A stretch of 64,000 bases of DNA from the NCBI GenBank assembly GCA_964644695.1, contig CAZXWN010000013.1:8934-72933 (forward strand). Reading direction: 5' to 3'. The translations under genes were made by a program, and so were the position numbers. Position 1 is the first letter of the stretch; every line of letters begins with the position of its first letter. Below the pieces are notes generated by a model. It searched no databases. It was not told the origin of the DNA and was given only the letters and a program-made list of their open reading frames with translations. Shown piece after piece: positions 33,914 to 40,543 of the stretch. The stretch comes from CAZXWN01 sp964644695 [NCBI: uncultured bacterium]. GTDB lineage: Bacteria; UBP4; UBA4092.

Positions 33914-34667
33914 ACGAAGTCTATTTGAAAGACACCCTGAATTATATGATGCCATGGTTCCATGGCCAAACCGACTGGCCCGGGAGATCCCTTTTCTAAA
34001 GAAGCAGCTGGAAGCTGTAGAAGCTCATCGGATATTGGATGCCGGCTGTGGTCCAGGCCGCCATATCATTGAGCTGGCTCAAGAGGGATATGAAGTCATT
34101 GGGTTAGACATCAGTACGCCGATGGTGAAAATAGCCAAAGAGAATGCCAAACAATCGGGCGTTTCAGCGACATTCAAGTCAGCGGATTTATTAAACCTTC
34201 ATCAGGCCATCAAAAAGAATGTGGATGCGGTGTTTGTTTTGGGAAACACTCTTTCGTCTCTTCCAGACCCGTCTTCTGTATCCGTGTTTTTCCAACGAGC
34301 GGCATCTGTTTTGAATCCCGGCGGAATCCTAGTCGTTCAGGTATTAAATCATGACCGATGGAAACCCCAGGGAATATTTGATTACCCACCGAGACAGTTC
34401 ACATGGCAGGATTACACCGGATATCTTCTTCGGCATTTCGAATGGCTCACTAACAAGGTAGAGATGACCACAGCCCTGATGTATCAGAAAGATGGGGAAT
34501 GGTCTCAAGAATTTAATCGACATTATCAACTGGCCCTGAATACAAAGTTACTGGAAGCAATGTTGAAAACAGCAGGTTATTCCTCTGTTAAATTCATGGG
34601 TGGAATGGATGCGTCTAAGTTCAATCCAAAGACATCCAACGATTTAGTTCTTATTGCACAGAAGTAA
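33903..34667 (+). CDS. Class I SAM-dependent methyltransferase
   Basis: 254 residues with SAM-binding motif I ILDAGCGPGRH (about 44-54), acidic motif II VIGLDISTPM and a motif IV region VDAVFVLGNTLSSLPD. The substrate is not apparent; the fold is of the Methyltransf_25/11 type. Of two possible starts the ATG at 33903 lies at better distance from AAAGGA inside the preceding gene. The 11-bp overlap indicates translational coupling with the phosphatase. Confidence 0.85.
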   Translation: MVTKRSLFERHPELYDAMVPWPNRLAREIPFLKKQLEAVEAHRILDAGCGPGRHIIELAQEGYEVIGLDISTPMVKIAKENAKQSGVSATFKSADLLNLHQAIKKNVDAVFVLGNTLSSLPDPSSVSVFFQRAASVLNPGGILVVQVLNHDRWKPQGIFDYPPRQFTWQDYTGYLLRHFEWLTNKVEMTTALMYQKDGEWSQEFNRHYQLALNTKLLEAMLKTAGYSSVKFMGGMDASKFNPKTSNDLVLIAQK

Positions 34668-34687
34668 AACCTTACTTATCTCCTGAC

Positions 34688-34728
34688 ATAAAAAAACCGG
34701 GATTGCGGAAGTGACTCGACAATCCCGG
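34688..34728 (-). terminator. Rho-independent terminator for the Met/Gly-rich protein gene
   Basis: On the minus strand stem CCGGGATTG/CAATCCCGG with a 14-base loop is followed by seven T. No T run exists on the plus strand, so it serves the minus-strand gene. Confidence 0.85.
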
Positions 34729-34748
34729 GAAAAAGGAGAACGACTTTG

Positions 34749-35453
34749 TTAGTCGTTTTCAGGGGTTGGGGGCGGAGTGGGGGGATTGCCTCTCTGTCCT
34801 TTAAGTCCCTGTTTGTTGCCCATGCCTTTACCGGCATTGGGATTCATTGCGTTTCTCCAAAGGGGTTTACCTTCGTCGTCGCGAAGCTTATAAACTTTAC
34901 CGTTTGCTTTCACATCTTTAGCGATGAAAATTTCCATCCCACTGCGTCTAGCTTCAATCTTGGCAGCGGTTACTTGAATCTTATCGCCTTTTTTCAGATC
35001 CAGACCGATTTTATCCAGATACTTATCCGGACCGAGAGCAACTCTCGCATCACCCTTAGCCGTTTTCAGTACCATGTGCATCGTGTCCATGGGACCCATC
35101 ATACCGGGGCGCTGCCCCATACGGCCGTTCATCATACCAGGCTGATTATTATCTTTGTCTTGAGTACGGCCTTTCATATTTCGGCCCGGTTGACCTTGTT
35201 CCTTACCAGGTCTTTGCATGTCCTGGGGATTAAATTCTTTGACTTCAACCACAGTACCTTTTAAGGAAACCAGGTTTTCCTTATTAAAACTTTTTGCCAT
35301 TCTTTTCTGCATTTCCTGCATGCGTTGTCCACGCAGGCCCTGCCCCCTGCCATCAGCCCCTTCGGGTCCGGGACCTGGTTGAGCGAACACACTGCTGGTC
35401 AATGCCATTGTGGCAACCAGTAAGGTGGTGATTAAAACGTTATTCTTTTTCAT
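34749..35453 (-). CDS. Exported Met/Gly/Gln-rich protein with OB-fold-like domain
   Basis: 234 residues with a signal peptide (cut near SSVFA). Mature regions are low-complexity and rich in Gly, Arg, Gln and Met (MMNGRMGQRPGMMGPMD). Between them about 90 residues (LVSLKGTVVEVKEFN, then MHMVLKTAKGDARVALGPDK and LDLKKGDKIQVTAAKIEARR) look like a small beta-barrel of the exported OB-fold type, split by a low-complexity insertion. The Met-rich segments could bind copper or another soft metal, which is inference. The start at 35453 has GGAGGG in front. The gene lies downstream of a small Cys/Lys-rich exported protein on the same strand. Confidence 0.7.
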   Translation of the reverse strand: MKKNNVLITTLLVATMALTSSVFAQPGPGPEGADGRGQGLRGQRMQEMQKRMAKSFNKENLVSLKGTVVEVKEFNPQDMQRPGKEQGQPGRNMKGRTQDKDNNQPGMMNGRMGQRPGMMGPMDTMHMVLKTAKGDARVALGPDKYLDKIGLDLKKGDKIQVTAAKIEARRSGMEIFIAKDVKANGKVYKLRDDEGKPLWRNAMNPNAGKGMGNKQGLKGQRGNPPTPPPTPEND

Positions 35454-35522
35454 GGTGACCCTCCGTCTTGTCATTTATTTTCGACTTTTGAGACTCTTTT
35501 GAGTCTTTGATTGACTTTAGAA

Positions 35523-35552
35523 CCTTGAGAGAATCCCGGGAGATCCTCAAGG
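35523..35552 (-). other. Hairpin between two exported small-protein genes
   Basis: Inverted repeat CCTTGAG/CTCAAGG with a GC-rich interior that can pair further (TCCCGGGA). There is no T run, so it is more likely a processing or attenuation hairpin than a terminator. Confidence 0.4.
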
Positions 35553-35564
35553 GTGATAGCAAAC

Positions 35565-35804
35565 TTATTTCTTGGTGTCAGCTTTTTTGACTTTTAATGT
35601 GTCTTCAGAAAACTGTTTGCATTCAGCTTTCTTAAAGCCTTTTTTGGCACCTTTTGCTTTAGCTTTGGGGCAGACAGCTTTATTGGCACATTTGGCTTTA
35701 CCGCAGCAATTTGCTGTAGTGGATGCAGACTGAGCAAAAGCGCTGCCTGCAAACATTAAGGACATAGAAAGCATTGTGATTACCAATAAATTTGTTTTTT
35801 TCAT
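35565..35804 (-). CDS. Small exported Cys/Lys-rich protein
   Basis: 79 residues with a signal peptide (cut near GSAFA). The mature part of about 55 residues has five cysteines, four within CCGKAKCANKAVC, and about 17 lysines. The spacing suggests a metal-binding or redox-active cationic peptide; similar short proteins are usually annotated hypothetical. It precedes the Met/Gly-rich exported protein gene and both could be one envelope metal-handling unit, which is inference. Confidence 0.65.
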   Translation of the reverse strand: MKKTNLLVITMLSMSLMFAGSAFAQSASTTANCCGKAKCANKAVCPKAKAKGAKKGFKKAECKQFSEDTLKVKKADTKK

Positions 35805-36073
35805 TTTTTTCGTTCCTTTTCTCGTCGTACTCTACGAAACAATAGGTTTTGTGGTTCACTAGCCTCCAGTGGCGCCCGGGACGTCATTCGGGGTTAACTG
35901 AATCATTTGAGCGTCACAATTAAATGTGTCGCTTCAATAAAATATGACGACCCCATGTTTCAGTTTGTTCCCAATTATTATTCACAGGGAACTAACTTTA
36001 TTCATATCAACAAATTAATAAGACAAAATCCAGGTCTGGTAAAATGAATAACAGGATCAATGAGGAAATTTCC

Positions 36074-36892
36074 ATGAATCAGAATAAAGATATTATTCAA
36101 CAGAAACATACTCGACTTAAAAGCCTGCTTCAAGAGATGGGGAGTTGTTTGATTGCCTTGTCAGGTGGGGTAGATTCCGTATTTTTGATGCGGGTAGCTC
36201 ATGAAGTGTTGGGACAGAAGGCTGTTGGTGTGACGTGTGATTCGCCATCCATGCCCCGGGAAGAGTTGGAGCTGGCTATCCAGTTATCCAAAGAGATTGG
36301 ATTTCGCCATCGAATCGTAGAAACCCATGAAATTGAGCAGGAAGATTATGCGGCAAATCCATCCAATCGGTGTTATTTCTGCCGTCAGGTCATGTTTCAT
36401 ACTCTCAAAAAGATAGCTTTAGAAGAGAATTGTCCGGTGATATGTGATGGGTATAATTATTCTGACCAGGGAGATTATCGTCCAGGCCGTCAAGCCGCAA
36501 AGGAACACGATGTCCGGTCGCCGTTATATGAGGCCGAATTAACCAAGGCTGAAGTTCGGGTATTGTCCCATGAATACGGTCTTCCGAACTGGGACCGGCC
36601 GGCGGCAGCCTGTTTATCCTCCCGGATACCGTATGGCTCGCGGGTAACAGTGGATAAGCTCCGGCAAATCGAGGAATCCGAGACCTATCTACGGTCTTTA
36701 GGGTTGAGACAGGTTCGCGTACGGCATCATGGGCAAGTTGCTCGAATTGAGACAGACCCAAAAGAGTTTTCCGTATTATTAACAGGAGAGAATCCAGAGA
36801 AGATTACCTCTCGGCTGAAAGAGATTGGTTTTTTATTTGTGACATTGGATTTATTGGGATATAGGACAGGGTCATTAAACGAGGAACTGTAA
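36074..36892 (+). CDS. larE: ATP-dependent sacrificial sulfur transferase LarE
   Basis: PP-loop protein of 272 residues. LarE adenylates the carboxylate of the P2CMN precursor and donates a cysteine sulfur to it, towards the nickel-pincer nucleotide cofactor of lactate racemase and related enzymes. The PP-loop ALSGGVDS is at about 28-35 and the sulfur-donating cysteine is C180 in RPAAACLSSRIPYG, matching Cys176 of the Lactobacillus enzyme, so a sacrificial single-Cys type is expected. A CYFC pair is also present. An in-frame ATG ten codons upstream lacks a good ribosome binding site; the chosen ATG has GAGG nine bases before it. No larB, larC or larA is in the window. Confidence 0.88.
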   Translation: MNQNKDIIQQKHTRLKSLLQEMGSCLIALSGGVDSVFLMRVAHEVLGQKAVGVTCDSPSMPREELELAIQLSKEIGFRHRIVETHEIEQEDYAANPSNRCYFCRQVMFHTLKKIALEENCPVICDGYNYSDQGDYRPGRQAAKEHDVRSPLYEAELTKAEVRVLSHEYGLPNWDRPAAACLSSRIPYGSRVTVDKLRQIEESETYLRSLGLRQVRVRHHGQVARIETDPKEFSVLLTGENPEKITSRLKEIGFLFVTLDLLGYRTGSLNEEL

Positions 36893-36895
36893 TAT

Positions 36896-37073
36896 CGATA
36901 GGTCCAATGGGTCTTATAGGTCCTATGGGTCCGATAGGAATGGGATAAGAAGGATTGAAGGGGTTGGAAGAACTAACCACCCCGGCTGAGGAACGCCACC
37001 CCTCCTTGAAAAGGCGGGGAGCTTAAGAACAGAGCAAGGACAGGAAAAGGGCAAAGACTGAAGAGAGGGGGGA
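36896..37073 (+). repeat. Tandem intergenic repeat, unit 1
   Basis: About 178 bp starting with an alternating GGTC/CTAT tract (TCTTATAGGTCCTATGGGTC inside), then a purine-rich part, then CCCCTCCTTGAAAAGGCGGGGA, written here as arms CCCCTCCTT and AAGGCGGGG around GA, which form a hairpin. The unit is repeated directly downstream. No coding frame is supported. Confidence 0.75.
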
Positions 37074-37222
37074 ATAGGTCTAATGGGTCTTATAGGTCCT
37101 ATGGGTCCGATAGGAATGGGATAAGAAAGATTAGGGGGATTAGAAAGGGCTAACCACCCCCCGGCTTCGCCGGACCCCTCCTTGAAAAGGCGGGGAGCTT
37201 AAGAACAGGGTAAGGAGTGAAT
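37074..37222 (+). repeat. Tandem intergenic repeat, unit 2
   Basis: Second copy of the preceding unit. The first 59 bases are nearly identical, and the hairpin arms CCCCTCCTT and AAGGCGGGG with the following AGCTTAAGAACAG are preserved. The middle part is shorter. A third, partial inverted copy of the GGTC tract lies at 56681-56726. Confidence 0.75.
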
Positions 37223-37240
37223 CAGGGGGACTAAGGGCAG

Positions 37241-37272
37241 GGAAAAGAAAAAGAGGCGCCGCGGACGCCTCC
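37241..37272 (-). terminator. Rho-independent terminator for the small phage-like gene
   Basis: On the minus strand stem GAGGCG/CGCCTC with a 7-base GC-rich loop is followed by TTTTTCTTTT. Confidence 0.85.
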
Positions 37273-37297
37273 AACAATCACTTTTCACCGACCAGGG

Positions 37298-37642
37298 TTA
37301 GGCCATATTCGGTGGGGTCGTGATACTCGTGGGTTCAGTTCCTGCGTGACCCTTCATGTATTCCACATAAGCGCCGACATACAGGTTGTACCCGGACTGT
37401 TTCAGCTCGTTATCTGCACAGTATTGATTCCAGCCATCTTTGGTGGTCTGGTTTTGCTGTTTCCAGGACGCGACCGCCATTTGGAAATAACTGCGGACGG
37501 TCGTCTGGAGTGCAGTAGGTGCAATCGTAGATTTCACATACTTACGAGCGACATCTACACCTTTCCACCGATAAAAGACAATAGAACTGCCAAACTTACC
37601 ACTGGCTGCTATTGAAAACAGGGGATTTTGTACAACTGCCAT
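37298..37642 (-). CDS. Phage-structural-like small protein
   Basis: 114 residues. The pattern NPLFSIAASGKFGSSIVFYR, WKGVDVARKYVKS, then AVASWKQQNQTTKDGWNQY and SGYNLYVGAYV resembles a group of small proteins encoded among phage virion genes and also found alone in bacterial genomes; exact function is unknown. The Shine-Dalgarno sequence AAAGGAGG nine bases before the ATG is strong, and a terminator follows the gene. It stands alone beside intergenic repeats, so a prophage remnant or a domesticated gene is likely. There are no integrase or att-like sequences nearby. Confidence 0.65.
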   Translation of the reverse strand: MAVVQNPLFSIAASGKFGSSIVFYRWKGVDVARKYVKSTIAPTALQTTVRSYFQMAVASWKQQNQTTKDGWNQYCADNELKQSGYNLYVGAYVEYMKGHAGTEPTSITTPPNMA

Positions 37643-37768
37643 TCTACATTCCTCCTTTCTCCGGAGAGGATTTATCCGACTGTCGCGACAGCTTCGATCA
37701 GGGCCTCCGGTTGCCTGATGAATCTATCATCCCCCATTCTCAGAGACCGGAGTGTCCACACGTTGGGT

Positions 37769-37813
37769 CAAATAAACAACACCCCCACGACATCAAGATG
37801 TGTTGTGGGGGTG
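37769..37813 (-). terminator. Terminator of the KAP NTPase operon
   Basis: On the minus strand a 9-bp perfect stem CACCCCCAC/GTGGGGGTG, extended by partial pairing within ACA/TGT, is followed by the T-rich TTGTTTATTTG. Confidence 0.75.
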
Positions 37814-37835
37814 AGTGAAACTTTTCTATTAACTA

Positions 37836-39137
37836 TTACTTGATAAATAGTGAATAATACAAATCTAAGTTATTGGAATTGGAAATCAATCGTGGATCAG
37901 TATAGTCTTTTCGCTTAAACGAAGAATTCATCACAGATAGTGTCTTATGATTCTGCTTATTGAATAAATAATGCATGAACCCCACATAGTATCCTTGGAA
38001 TTTTCCGCTAAAATCCTCGTGTGACGGCACAATATATTCTTGATTGAGTTTCTTTTCATAAATCCAAATATATAATTCCGGGTTAAATACTCTTATGGTT
38101 TCAATCAGAATATAATCAACAGGATGAACTATTAATTTATTGTCCTTAATAAATAACGCTATGTTTATCGAAAGGGTATTAAGGAAGCGTTTTACATCAC
38201 GATAATTATTAAATAGTGGTCCTATGAGACGCATAGACTCTCCTAAAACTTCTGGGGGTAATTCTGAGGATATTCCATGTTTCTCAAATATGTTCTTAAT
38301 ATTATTTTCTAAATATTTGTGAATGATAGTCGTGTTAGCCATGGGGACATCAAAAGGAATCTGTATAATTTTATTCAGATAGGATTGCCCATTTATATTT
38401 TCACCGGGGATTTCCAGTGCTTTTTCAACGATGTCTTTCTGGAACATTAATAAATATACAAACTTCGGAAAATCAGCATTTGCTTTGATCAGTTGAAACA
38501 TCATTCGGATTTGGTCCGGAGGAAGCCGGTCAATATCATCAATAATGATGAGATATTTTTCTCTATCCTTTAATGAGGCTTTTATTTCATTCTTTATATC
38601 GTTTAAACTTTTATTGCTTTCTTGGTTATCAGATAATTCCGCACCGGCTTCTAGAGCCCGAGCAATATTTTCTGTTCCTGTTGAAACGCTATCCAATATT
38701 GTGCCAGTGCCTGGAGCAACCCATTGAGAGAGTGGTGCAATTGCTTTCATACAGGATGAGCTAAAGGTAAGTACTTTGCCATATAATTTAAATTTCTTAG
38801 AAAGTGGTTCATTCTGTTCTTCGAAACCAATACCAATCTCTCTGAAGAAGGCTTCCATTAATTCTTTTTGACCGGACCAATACCAGGGATTAAATTCAAT
38901 GGGAACAACAGTCTTGTTATCTTGGGACTTAATAGATTCAACAACCATGTTTTTAATGGAGGTTTTCCCGGATCCCCATTCCCCATATAAAGCAATAACC
39001 AAGCTATCAGAACCATCCCAGTAACCAATCGCTTTTGCAAGATTTTCTGCAAACTCGCTACGATGCAATGAATCTTCATTGATATGTTCTATTGGTCTAT
39101 CAATATTGTAAAAAGTATTTGTGGATGAATCGGTCAT
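37836..39137 (-). CDS. KAP family P-loop NTPase
   Basis: 433 residues. Walker A is GEWGSGKTS (52-60) and Walker B LIIIDDIDRL (196-205), with the EFNPWYWSG segment characteristic of KAP ATPases. Between them, residues about 120-155 are moderately hydrophobic, where many KAP proteins carry membrane helices. The family is ancient and often found in mobile elements and defence islands. The gene lies 33 bases after the RelE-like toxin gene and shares its AT-rich composition, so the three genes form one operon. Its role beside a toxin-antitoxin pair is unknown; it could be a sensor, an effector or a membrane anchor. Confidence 0.85.
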   Translation of the reverse strand: MTDSSTNTFYNIDRPIEHINEDSLHRSEFAENLAKAIGYWDGSDSLVIALYGEWGSGKTSIKNMVVESIKSQDNKTVVPIEFNPWYWSGQKELMEAFFREIGIGFEEQNEPLSKKFKLYGKVLTFSSSCMKAIAPLSQWVAPGTGTILDSVSTGTENIARALEAGAELSDNQESNKSLNDIKNEIKASLKDREKYLIIIDDIDRLPPDQIRMMFQLIKANADFPKFVYLLMFQKDIVEKALEIPGENINGQSYLNKIIQIPFDVPMANTTIIHKYLENNIKNIFEKHGISSELPPEVLGESMRLIGPLFNNYRDVKRFLNTLSINIALFIKDNKLIVHPVDYILIETIRVFNPELYIWIYEKKLNQEYIVPSHEDFSGKFQGYYVGFMHYLFNKQNHKTLSVMNSSFKRKDYTDPRLISNSNNLDLYYSLFIK

Positions 39138-39170
39138 TAAGGTGCCCTGCCTTTTTATTTATCCCCTGAA

Positions 39171-39542
39171 TTATAAATCTTTTAGGAAGAGAAGGATTCT
39201 TTTTTTATCTTCATTTTCTTTATCCGATTTAAAATATATTTCAAGAAAGATGACCTTGAGGCTCTGGGGGCAATAGGCATAGATAATACGGATGCCACTT
39301 TTCACACCTTTTCCAGGCAACGATTTACAGGCAAACTTTTTAAGCTTGAAGATTTGGATATTTTGGGTGGTCAGGTGAGGAATTTCAAAGACGCTCTGGT
39401 TATCTATGTTGTGAATGTGATACAGTTCAATGGCATTTTTTCGAGCTGTTATTAAATCATCTTCCAGAGTTGGGAATCGTTTCAGGAGTTTCTTCAGGTC
39501 CTTATCAAATTCAGGTATGTTTTGATAATGAATTGGATTCAT
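39171..39542 (-). CDS. RelE/ParE-like toxin
   Basis: 123 residues, basic. FDKDLKKLLKRFPTLEDDL at the N-terminus, FACKSLPGKGVKSGIRIIYA in the middle and KVIFLEIYFKSDKENEDKKR at the end give the RelE/ParE fold pattern of two helices then a beta sheet. Members act as ribosome-dependent mRNA endonucleases or gyrase poisons. The start codon overlaps the antitoxin stop as TAATG, typical of type II toxin-antitoxin operons with the antitoxin first. Low GC suggests transfer. Which mechanism applies cannot be told from the sequence. Confidence 0.82.
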   Translation of the reverse strand: MNPIHYQNIPEFDKDLKKLLKRFPTLEDDLITARKNAIELYHIHNIDNQSVFEIPHLTTQNIQIFKLKKFACKSLPGKGVKSGIRIIYAYCPQSLKVIFLEIYFKSDKENEDKKRILLFLKDL

Positions 39543-40318
39543 TAATCTTCCTTATAACTCCTGACGGAAGTCGCTGATGTCCGATAGAAGACAGCTTCAT
39601 AGTCGATTTTATGTCCATCTTCAGCGGTAATCCATGGAACATCTTCATGGGAAATACTACTGAGTTCCTTGGCACTTTTGTCCCCGAATCGTTCCAAGAC
39701 TTCGTCGATATGTTTTATTTCCTGAGCGGATAGCACAGATAAATCAGGTTCACGAAGGGGAAGGTATTTTTTTTGGTCATACCCAAAATGTTTATTTTTA
39801 ATTTCAGTTATTTCTTCCTTCTGAATCATTTTGTCGACAAAATATTTAAATTCCCGGGGAGTAGGTCCGTGATGGTTTTTGATATACTGAATCCCCATGA
39901 TTTGTTCTTCATATTTCTCATAATAATCAAAGTCGATGAAGTATAAGAGTTTATATAAAACAGTTTGACCTACATTGGGTTTAGCACCGACTTTGTTAAG
40001 AATATAGAGGAGAACTTCATTGAATTTCTTCTGATTTTTCTGGGGGACACTGATACGCAGGATAGGGGCAGGATTGGAATCCTTTTTTCTATCTGATTCA
40101 ATGATGATTTGAGGAGTGCTTTTTTTTCCATCAAGAAGTTCACTAATGGTAATTCCATATATTTCTGCCAAAATGCCAGCATGAGAAAGAGTTATTTCAC
40201 TTTCTCCTTTTTCAATAGCATCATAGGTCGGCCTGGAAACTGCAAGTTTCTTTGCAATATCTGCCTGTGAATATTTATTTTCGATTCTTAAACTTTTGAT
40301 AAATTCACCTCGGAACAT
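39542..40318 (-). CDS. HTH-XRE plus Panacea (DUF4065) domain antitoxin
   Basis: 258 residues. Residues about 6-60 form an XRE helix-turn-helix (YSQADIAKKLAVSRPTYDAIEKGES). Residues about 95-245 match the Panacea (DUF4065, SocA-like) domain, with LYKLLYFIDFDYYEKYEEQI, a GPTPREF core motif, LSAQEIKHIDEVLERF and a C-terminal SHEDVPW. Panacea proteins neutralise many unrelated toxins, and the HTH version also represses its operon. The gene is first in the operon and coupled to the toxin. Two 17-bp palindromes upstream are the likely binding sites. GGAAGG and GGTGGGG elements precede the ATG. Confidence 0.88.
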   Translation of the reverse strand: MFRGEFIKSLRIENKYSQADIAKKLAVSRPTYDAIEKGESEITLSHAGILAEIYGITISELLDGKKSTPQIIIESDRKKDSNPAPILRISVPQKNQKKFNEVLLYILNKVGAKPNVGQTVLYKLLYFIDFDYYEKYEEQIMGIQYIKNHHGPTPREFKYFVDKMIQKEEITEIKNKHFGYDQKKYLPLREPDLSVLSAQEIKHIDEVLERFGDKSAKELSSISHEDVPWITAEDGHKIDYEAVFYRTSATSVRSYKED

Positions 40319-40353
40319 ATCAACCCCACCTTCCTTCCATTTAATATCAGTAT

Positions 40354-40359
40354 ATTATA
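40354..40359 (-). promoter_or_regulatory. Minus-10 box of the Panacea-RelE-KAP operon
   Basis: A perfect TATAAT on the minus strand, abutting the first operator palindrome. No good -35 hexamer is visible. The leader would be about 30 bases. Confidence 0.5.
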
Positions 40360-40376
40360 TGTAAATAAATATTACA
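40360..40376. promoter_or_regulatory. Operator palindrome 1 of the Panacea-RelE-KAP operon
   Basis: TGTAAATAAATATTACA, a 17-bp dyad of type TGTAA-N7-TTACA. It lies directly upstream of the -10 box, so occupancy would block RNA polymerase. Confidence 0.6.
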
Positions 40377-40383
40377 AGTTATA

Positions 40384-40400
40384 TGTAAACATTATTTACA
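40384..40400. promoter_or_regulatory. Operator palindrome 2 of the Panacea-RelE-KAP operon
   Basis: TGTAAACATTATTTACA, of the same 17-bp type TGTAA-N7-TTACA. The centres of the two sites are 24 bp apart, allowing side-by-side dimers. Confidence 0.6.
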
Positions 40401-40456
40401 ATCTGGATATAAGACAGGTTGGTTTACAGGAGGGGAGAAAGTGGGGTGAGGGAGGG

Positions 40457-40479
40457 ACCCGATTCGTATATGGTTCGTT
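40457..40479 (-). repeat. 23-bp dispersed intergenic motif, copy 4
   Basis: On the minus strand a full match to AACGAA(N6)ACGAATCGGGT, between the toxin-antitoxin promoter and the terminator of the next gene. Confidence 0.6.
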
Positions 40480-40490
40480 TGTGGGGAAAG

Positions 40491-40519
40491 AAAAAGACGG
40501 GAATGGGTCCCGTCTTTTT
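40491..40519. terminator. Rho-independent terminator after the CoA-disulfide-reductase-like gene
   Basis: A 12-bp symmetric stem AAAAAGACGGGA/TCCCGTCTTTTT with a short loop; A and T runs permit use in both directions, but only the minus-strand gene runs into it. Confidence 0.85.
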
Positions 40520-40543
40520 CAGTTTAAAGTTGTAGGATTTTCG

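Noticed and set aside
36896-37222. Possible CRISPR array
   Set aside because: Only two long units with near-identical content occur; there are no short repeats alternating with unique spacers and no cas genes in the window.
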